DNA of 10,807 nucleotides from Candidatus Latescibacterota bacterium (lineage in GTDB: Bacteria; Latescibacterota; UBA2968; UBA8231). This document shows, in pieces, positions 6,329 to 10,807 of this stretch; position 1 is the stretch's first letter; the number at the start of each line of letters is the position of its first letter. Position numbers and translations under genes: made by a program. The notes below the pieces were generated by a model. The model searched no databases. It was not told the origin of the DNA and was given only the letters and a program-made list of their open reading frames with translations. Where the stretch lies: NCBI GenBank assembly GCA_021295675.1, contig JAGWBY010000050.1:1-10807 (forward strand), given 5' to 3'.

Positions 6329-8566
6329 TCACCTATCTATATTTCGCACCAGTATTCTCAGTCTTTTGGTAGAGTAGCTCTGTGCATTGCCGGAAAAAGT
6401 CCAATCGGAGTGTTTATCAGCCCGATTGCCAATACCGATATCGGCGCGTTCACCCCGACGCCAGTGGTTGATGGCAAATAGCGTCTGTTCTGTAGTGGCG
6501 TTGTGTATCTGCATACTGCCATAGCCATCGGCGGGATCTATGGGCTGGTCGCCAAAGTCGTAGCTCTGCTGAGAGGCGCCGGGCACGGCAGCGGCGTTAG
6601 CTGGGGTGTAGTTGTTGGGCCAGAATTCGATGTGGCCTCCTGCTAGGCCGATGCCGTTGTGTACGCCCGTGTTGGACCAGATGTTCATCTGGGAGACGGG
6701 TTGTTGGAAGTGGGCTCCCGAGGCCAAGGTGGGCATGCCGATCATTTTGAGGTCATCGGTAAAGGCATCCAGTGAAACGTAGAGAAAGCGCGTTTCGCCA
6801 TCACTGTGTTGCAATTCCACAAAATAGGCGATGCGGTCAAAAGGCGCGGTAATCGCAGCACTATTGTCGACGTCGTAGTGTATATCCGCGCCGAGGTTGG
6901 CCAGATTGAGGTCGTACACGAGGCGATAATCTGCCGCTTCGGGCACTTCCATTTTGAGCCGATCGCGTTGGGGTGCGGCACCAGCGCGGAATGGGGCGGC
7001 GGGCAGGTCGGCGGCGTTGACTAGATTGGGTTCGGCCAGCTTGTGCCAGGCAAAGCGCACCGCCACGGGGTTTGCAACACCCGGCGCTGAAACTACAACC
7101 TCATCGCCTACTATCTTGGCATTTGCCCTGACGAATCCGCCGCGTTCTCGGTCGATCACTGCAAAGTGATCTGGTGCTGCGCCGTCGCGTGTTTGCAGGC
7201 CGCCGCCGTGGTCAAAGCGCAAGTGAATTTTGTCGCCTTTGATCTGCATCGAACGGTAGAGCGGACCTGAATAGCTCACCTCTTGGTTATAGGTCTTGGC
7301 CAGCGCCACCAGTGCCAAGCGTCGCCCGACTTCCTGCTTGTTTTTGGGATGGATATCATTGAGGTCGCCGACATCGTGGATGATGACCATGCCGGTGTGG
7401 GGAATTTCCAGCGCGGCTGTTTGCGCTTCCCAGAATTTGGGCAGTACATCAGACGCTTCGTCGCCGTAGGGAAAGGGGGCGATCTGCACGTAGTAGAACG
7501 GGAACTCGCCGCTTGGCCAAAGGCCGCGCCAGCCCTCAATGAGTGCCTTCATTTTCTCGGTGTAGCGCATGCCCTCGGTGTGGTTGGACTCGCCTTGGTA
7601 CCAGATGGCACCGCGCAAGGCAAACGGGACCAGAGGGTGTATCATGGCATTGTAGAGCACGGCGGGTTGCTGCGGGCCGTTTGGCGGCAGGAGTTCGGGG
7701 GGATAGGTCGGCATTTCCGGTACCGGCTCTTCGCTTTGTCGCGCCGTGCGGGCCGCGCGGAGCCAGTCTTCGACTTCGTCCAATACCGTGTCTAGGCGCT
7801 CTTTGTACTGGTCGCTGCGTGGATTCCGCAGTTGTAGCTGCTCGTAGATATCGCTCACTGCGGGTACTGCGGCAAAACCGGCGGGCGGGATCCAGGGTTC
7901 GATGCGGGTACCGCCCCAAGCGGCCTGAATCAGGCCGATGGGCACGTCGAGTTCGCGCTGCAAGTGGCGACCGAAATAATAGGCGGCGGCTGAGAACCCA
8001 CCCCAGCCGCCTTTGACGATCGTCTCCGGGGTACAGCGGGTCCAATTGGCCTCGATGTCCGTTTGTGGTCCGGCGCTGAGTTTTTTGGGAATCTGGAAGA
8101 GACGGATTTGTGGATGATCGGCTGCGGCGATCTCCGCTTTTGGGTTGAGGCAGAGCCCGACGCCCATTTCCATATTCGACTGCCCCGAGCAGAGCCAGAC
8201 TTCGCCGACGAGCACGTTTTGCAGTTCAATGCTATTGGTGCCTGTCACTGTCAGCACATGAGGGCCACCGGCTTGGGCTGGTGGCAATTCCACCTTCCAC
8301 TCGCCCTGTGCATTGGCACTGGTACTGTCGATTTGCCCAAGAAATTCGACGATGACCTGCTCGCCAGGCCCAGCCCAGCCCCAGATAGGCAGGGGGCTAT
8401 CGCGCTGCAATACCATGTGATCGCCGAATACCTTGGGCAGACGCACGTCGGCAAAGGTCGATGGAGCGAGGGCTGACGCGAGGATCAGGACGATCGGATA
8501 CAGGGGATTGAGGGGAAGGAAAGATAGAGGTTTTCGTATGAGTTCTGCGCAGTTATAGGAATACAT
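6329..8566 (-). CDS. Secreted sialate O-acetylesterase-type SGNH hydrolase with C-terminal module
   Basis: A 745-aa exported SGNH/SASA-family esterase that removes O-acetyl groups from sialic acids or other acetylated sugars. A hydrophobic segment at about 17-37 ends in STFA before DVRLP, consistent with a signal peptide. The N-terminal beta domain carries FGDHMVLQRD (47-56). Catalytic blocks are LCSGQSNM with Ser130, QAAWGGT (214-220), WYQGESN with Asn328, and NDIHP with Asp404 and His406, all intact. From about residue 540 to the end is an extra module rich in aromatic and Asn residues (FVELQ, SLDAFTDDL, GHIEFWPNNY, FAINHW). From memory, I associate this module with PVC-group polysaccharide-degradation proteins. 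It is probably a beta-sandwich for binding or anchoring. No clear ribosome site precedes the ATG, so a slightly different start is possible. True substrate unknown. Confidence 0.88.
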   Translation of the reverse strand: MYSYNCAELIRKPLSFLPLNPLYPIVLILASALAPSTFADVRLPKVFGDHMVLQRDSPLPIWGWAGPGEQVIVEFLGQIDSTSANAQGEWKVELPPAQAGGPHVLTVTGTNSIELQNVLVGEVWLCSGQSNMEMGVGLCLNPKAEIAAADHPQIRLFQIPKKLSAGPQTDIEANWTRCTPETIVKGGWGGFSAAAYYFGRHLQRELDVPIGLIQAAWGGTRIEPWIPPAGFAAVPAVSDIYEQLQLRNPRSDQYKERLDTVLDEVEDWLRAARTARQSEEPVPEMPTYPPELLPPNGPQQPAVLYNAMIHPLVPFALRGAIWYQGESNHTEGMRYTEKMKALIEGWRGLWPSGEFPFYYVQIAPFPYGDEASDVLPKFWEAQTAALEIPHTGMVIIHDVGDLNDIHPKNKQEVGRRLALVALAKTYNQEVSYSGPLYRSMQIKGDKIHLRFDHGGGLQTRDGAAPDHFAVIDRERGGFVRANAKIVGDEVVVSAPGVANPVAVRFAWHKLAEPNLVNAADLPAAPFRAGAAPQRDRLKMEVPEAADYRLVYDLNLANLGADIHYDVDNSAAITAPFDRIAYFVELQHSDGETRFLYVSLDAFTDDLKMIGMPTLASGAHFQQPVSQMNIWSNTGVHNGIGLAGGHIEFWPNNYTPANAAAVPGASQQSYDFGDQPIDPADGYGSMQIHNATTEQTLFAINHWRRGERADIGIGNRADKHSDWTFSGNAQSYSTKRLRILVRNIDR

Positions 8567-8584
8567 ATACTGCCGTTTTCTGGT

Positions 8585-8995
8585 TTACTCAGGGGTGTAG
8601 GTTACTTCGAGCTTGATACCGTCAGGGTCGAAGAAGAACGTCGCGTAGTATCCCTCGCCGTACTCTGGACAGTCGATAGGCGGGTCTTCGACATTCACAT
8701 TCTCTAGGTTTTTGATTACCTCATCGTAGATTCGTTCAACTTCTGCACGTGAGTCCACGGAAAAGGCGAGATGGTGCAGCCCAGGCTTTTCCCTCTCGTG
8801 TCGGCCTGCTTCCATAGTGCGGCCGATCAGCAGGACCGTCCCGTCCTTCGCAAATCGCAATCTGTCGATCTCGCCCTTATCTGTCAGTCGCGGGGACAAC
8901 TTTCGGAATCCAAGCTCTTCTAGCAAGGGTGAGTAGAATCGCGTCGAAGTATCTAGATCGGAGACTGATAATCGAATGTGGTGGATGGCTGCCAT
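8585..8995 (-). CDS. VOC superfamily (glyoxalase/dioxygenase fold) protein
   Basis: A 136-aa single-domain vicinal oxygen chelate protein. The N-terminus AIHHIRLSVSDLDTSTRFYSPLLEELGF is the classic first beta-alpha-beta module. LHHLAFSVD (73-81) and FFDPDGIKLEV (121-131) are the second. Likely metal ligands are His6 (or His5), His75 (or His74) and Glu130, so a divalent-metal enzyme is plausible. The family covers lactoylglutathione lyases, ring-cleaving dioxygenases, epimerases and resistance proteins, and the sequence does not tell which applies. The ATG at 8995 follows a weak GAAGAA. The stop is 18 nt before the start of the large esterase, so those two are probably in one transcript. It lies 132 bp after the reductase gene. 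Confidence 0.85.
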   Translation of the reverse strand: MAAIHHIRLSVSDLDTSTRFYSPLLEELGFRKLSPRLTDKGEIDRLRFAKDGTVLLIGRTMEAGRHEREKPGLHHLAFSVDSRAEVERIYDEVIKNLENVNVEDPPIDCPEYGEGYYATFFFDPDGIKLEVTYTPE

Positions 8996-9127
8996 CTATT
9001 CTTCGGTGTTTGTCATTGATGGTCGGTGCTACGTCGATCCTGCGTGACGGCCCACTGTCTGCCCTATTGGGTAGCATCATCGGACGGGTCTATGCGGGAT
9101 GGTAGCGGGATAGTCAATGATGCAGTA

Positions 9128-10687
9128 TTACTGCGAATTTTTCTTCTTGCCGTGGTGATCTTTTTGCAAAAAGGCGTTGGCCCAGGCACTAGTGCCCTGT
9201 AAGGCCGCGTCCTTGATAACGGCTGTGTCGCCGAGCATTTGTTCCTCTTCGCCATAGGCTTTGAGGCGGTCGTACGCGCGCGCCCAAATGCAGTCCTTTT
9301 CGCCGACTTCGCACTTGCCTTGGCGCGTGCCGCCGCAGGGACCGTTGCGCTGATTTTTGACGCACTGCGATTCCGGGCACAAATAGGCGATGTCCGGCAG
9401 CGAGCAGTCGCCGCAGTCGCGGCAGTCAAAAGCGGCGATTTTGACTGCGTGCTCTACAGTGTGCAGGGGCTTTTGCAGTTTCCTACCCTCGACTTTGCGC
9501 GACAGGAACGCTCCGAGGCGGAACAGGGCCTTGCCCGGCTCAAAGACTCGGTCGTGGAGCTGGCGATTTATCTTGTACGTTAGGGAGGCTTGGCGACGGC
9601 CACGGGGCGTCTTTGAGTCGAGATAGGCGTGGTTGACTTGAGTGGAGGCCAAGCCGGTGTCGGGGTCTTCTTCAAAATAGAAGAATTCGCCGGGGCGCGA
9701 GTAGCGGATCTGGCGGGCAAAGTCGCGCCAGTCGTCTGCGGCGTACTGTGCGGCCAATTCCAAAATGCGACCGTATTCCTCGGCCCCGATGTGGCCCCCC
9801 AAGTACACGCCGCGATAGCCTAGGCCCCGGGCAATGGCGCATTGCTGGGCGGCGAATTCGAGGAAGAAGGCTTTGCCTTTATCGGGAGAGGTGGCTTGCT
9901 TTTGCGCCACGGCGAGCAATTCGTCGGTAACTTCAACGCCGGGAATGCGGCCGGCGTGGAAGAAGCGGGCCACGCCTCCGGACAAGACGAAGACATTGGC
10001 GATGACCGGAACTTGGAGGCCGTGCAGAGCCATGTACTTGAGCAGCTCGTCCTGCTTGCGGGCGTCGTAACCGATTTGGTTGATGATGAAACGGGCACCG
10101 GTGTGGATCTTCTTGGCCAGCTTGAAATACTGCGGCATGACCTCAGATTCGAGCCGCTTGTGGTTGTTGACTACAGCGCCGAGAAAAAAGCGGGTAGGTT
10201 TTAAAGGACGCGGCTTGCGGCCCGGCGAGGCGTCCTCGAATCGCCCCTCGTTCATGTCGGTGAGCAATTGCAACAGGCCGACTGAATCAATGTCGAACAC
10301 GCCGCTGGCCTGGCCTTGGTACCCAGCGATGGGGTAATCGCCCGACAGGGTGAGAATGTTGGCGAAGCCCCCATCGGCCAGCTTCCAAGCTTGGCCCATC
10401 AGCCCGTTGCGGTTGAAATCCTTGCAGGAGAGGTGGATGATAACTTCTTGGCCGCTGTCTTTGAGCGGAGTGCCCAGCGCGTCCGCGGTGATCATGGGAT
10501 TGCCGCCGGGATTGTCGGTAATCGAGAGGGCATCAAAGCGCGGATCGGCAGCTAAGGTGCGGGCCATCTCCAGCACCCGCTTGCCACTGCGGTCGGCCAA
10601 GGTGCCCCGAGAAGTGACCAACTCGACGCAGGTGATGAAGCGATCGGTTTCCTCTAGCAGATGGCGCAGGGTAGCAGTTTGCTGCAT
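9128..10687 (-). CDS. metF: Methylenetetrahydrofolate reductase with fused Cys-rich C-terminal domain
   Basis: This 519-aa protein should reduce 5,10-methylene-H4folate to 5-methyl-H4folate, the methyl donor for the methyltransferases in this locus. Residues 1 to about 330 form a MetF-like TIM barrel: VELVTSRG with Glu22 in the place of the catalytic acid, SITDNPGGN (55-63), HLSCKDFNRNG (85-95) and LTLSGDYP (112-119). Residues about 410-480 are an MTHFR C-terminal domain with eight cysteines (422, 425, 428, 437, 442, 451, 459, 466) in a CRDCGDCSLP...NGPCGG...GKCEV arrangement. That domain is a separate protein (MetV) in some acetogens and probably binds metal or an Fe-S cluster. I chose the ATG at 10687 because the frame upstream of it overlaps the end of the RACo-like gene, and MetF homology starts just after this Met. 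The annotated electron donor is unknown. Confidence 0.9.
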   Translation of the reverse strand: MQQTATLRHLLEETDRFITCVELVTSRGTLADRSGKRVLEMARTLAADPRFDALSITDNPGGNPMITADALGTPLKDSGQEVIIHLSCKDFNRNGLMGQAWKLADGGFANILTLSGDYPIAGYQGQASGVFDIDSVGLLQLLTDMNEGRFEDASPGRKPRPLKPTRFFLGAVVNNHKRLESEVMPQYFKLAKKIHTGARFIINQIGYDARKQDELLKYMALHGLQVPVIANVFVLSGGVARFFHAGRIPGVEVTDELLAVAQKQATSPDKGKAFFLEFAAQQCAIARGLGYRGVYLGGHIGAEEYGRILELAAQYAADDWRDFARQIRYSRPGEFFYFEEDPDTGLASTQVNHAYLDSKTPRGRRQASLTYKINRQLHDRVFEPGKALFRLGAFLSRKVEGRKLQKPLHTVEHAVKIAAFDCRDCGDCSLPDIAYLCPESQCVKNQRNGPCGGTRQGKCEVGEKDCIWARAYDRLKAYGEEEQMLGDTAVIKDAALQGTSAWANAFLQKDHHGKKKNSQ

Positions 10688-10694
10688 GGCCTGC

Positions 10695-10807
10695 TCAGAC
10701 GGAGGCCGCGGCCAGTTGGCGAGGCATGGGTTTGAATTGGCAGCCCTCGACGAAGAGCTCAAAAAAGTCGGGGGTCGTCTCCAGTTCGACGTGCTCAATG
10801 CGCTTGG
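10695..10807 (-). CDS. RACo-like ASKHA-domain ferredoxin, C-terminal end only (partial)
   Basis: Only the last 37 or so codons are present, entering from the right edge and ending at TGA 10695-10697. The readable tail contains IEHVELETTPDFFELFVEGC and ends QLAAASV. The pattern IEHxE, then a short stretch, then F-x-E-x-F-V-E resembles the extreme C-terminus of RACo/DUF4445 proteins, the [2Fe-2S] ATPases that reductively reactivate corrinoid proteins trapped as Co(II). The stop lies 7 nt upstream of the reductase start, so the two genes are almost certainly co-transcribed. The corrinoid-type methyltransferase further down the strand fits this identity. The call rests on a short segment, and the iron-sulfur and ATPase domains lie outside the window. 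Confidence 0.55.
   Translation of the reverse strand, partial: KRIEHVELETTPDFFELFVEGCQFKPMPRQLAAASV

Noticed and set aside
6129..6372. Two short opposing frames (67 and 60 codons) in the gap before the corrinoid-type methyltransferase
   Set aside because: No recognisable domain. They overlap the hairpin, the solo IS end and the ends of real genes.
7283..7795. A 170-codon plus-strand frame within the SGNH esterase
   Set aside because: It lies entirely opposite the catalytic domain with conserved motifs on the minus strand.

Overview
All genes with good support lie on the minus strand, so the window is best read from its right end to its left end. It looks like a chromosomal fragment of an uncultured, fairly GC-rich bacterium. 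The large secreted sialate O-acetylesterase-type protein and the corrinoid/folate one-carbon genes resemble what is found in Planctomycetes, Latescibacterota or Poribacteria-like lineages, but I cannot fix the taxon from this sequence. I saw no rRNA, tRNA or CRISPR array.

Right part (10807 to 5104): the last codons of a RACo-like corrinoid-activating ferredoxin (partial), a methylenetetrahydrofolate reductase fused to a cysteine-rich C-terminal domain, a small VOC/glyoxalase-fold protein, a 745-aa secreted SGNH esterase, and a methyltetrahydrofolate:corrinoid-type methyltransferase. Left part (1604 to 1): a CE1/LpqC-type lipoprotein esterase, then a homocysteine S-methyltransferase-family gene that is frameshifted near base 570 and runs off the window. 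Together these suggest a corrinoid- and folate-dependent methyl-transfer locus interleaved with esterases that could release acetylated or methoxylated plant or algal compounds. The pathway assignment is an inference.

Middle part (about 5060 to 1707): an AT-richer foreign module interrupts the locus. It holds a putative type II restriction endonuclease gene, a complete IS903-group (IS5 family) insertion sequence with 16-bp perfect terminal inverted repeats and a 9-bp target duplication, and a D12-class adenine DNA methyltransferase gene. Removing the IS and one target copy in silico restores a 284-codon endonuclease gene whose TGA overlaps the methyltransferase ATG (ATGA), so the IS split a translationally coupled R-M operon. 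The IS end supplies a substitute 13-residue C-terminus for the endonuclease.

The R-M module is bracketed by two copies of the 3' end of the corrinoid-type methyltransferase gene. One is intact (5104-6132). The other is a decayed stub (1707-1799) that differs mostly at synonymous sites, so it is the remnant of a diverged, once-functional homologue and not a recent duplication. A third copy of the IS end (6170-6186) and a 64-nt imperfect hairpin (6199-6262) sit in the gap between the methyltransferase and the SGNH esterase, indicating earlier mobile-element activity.
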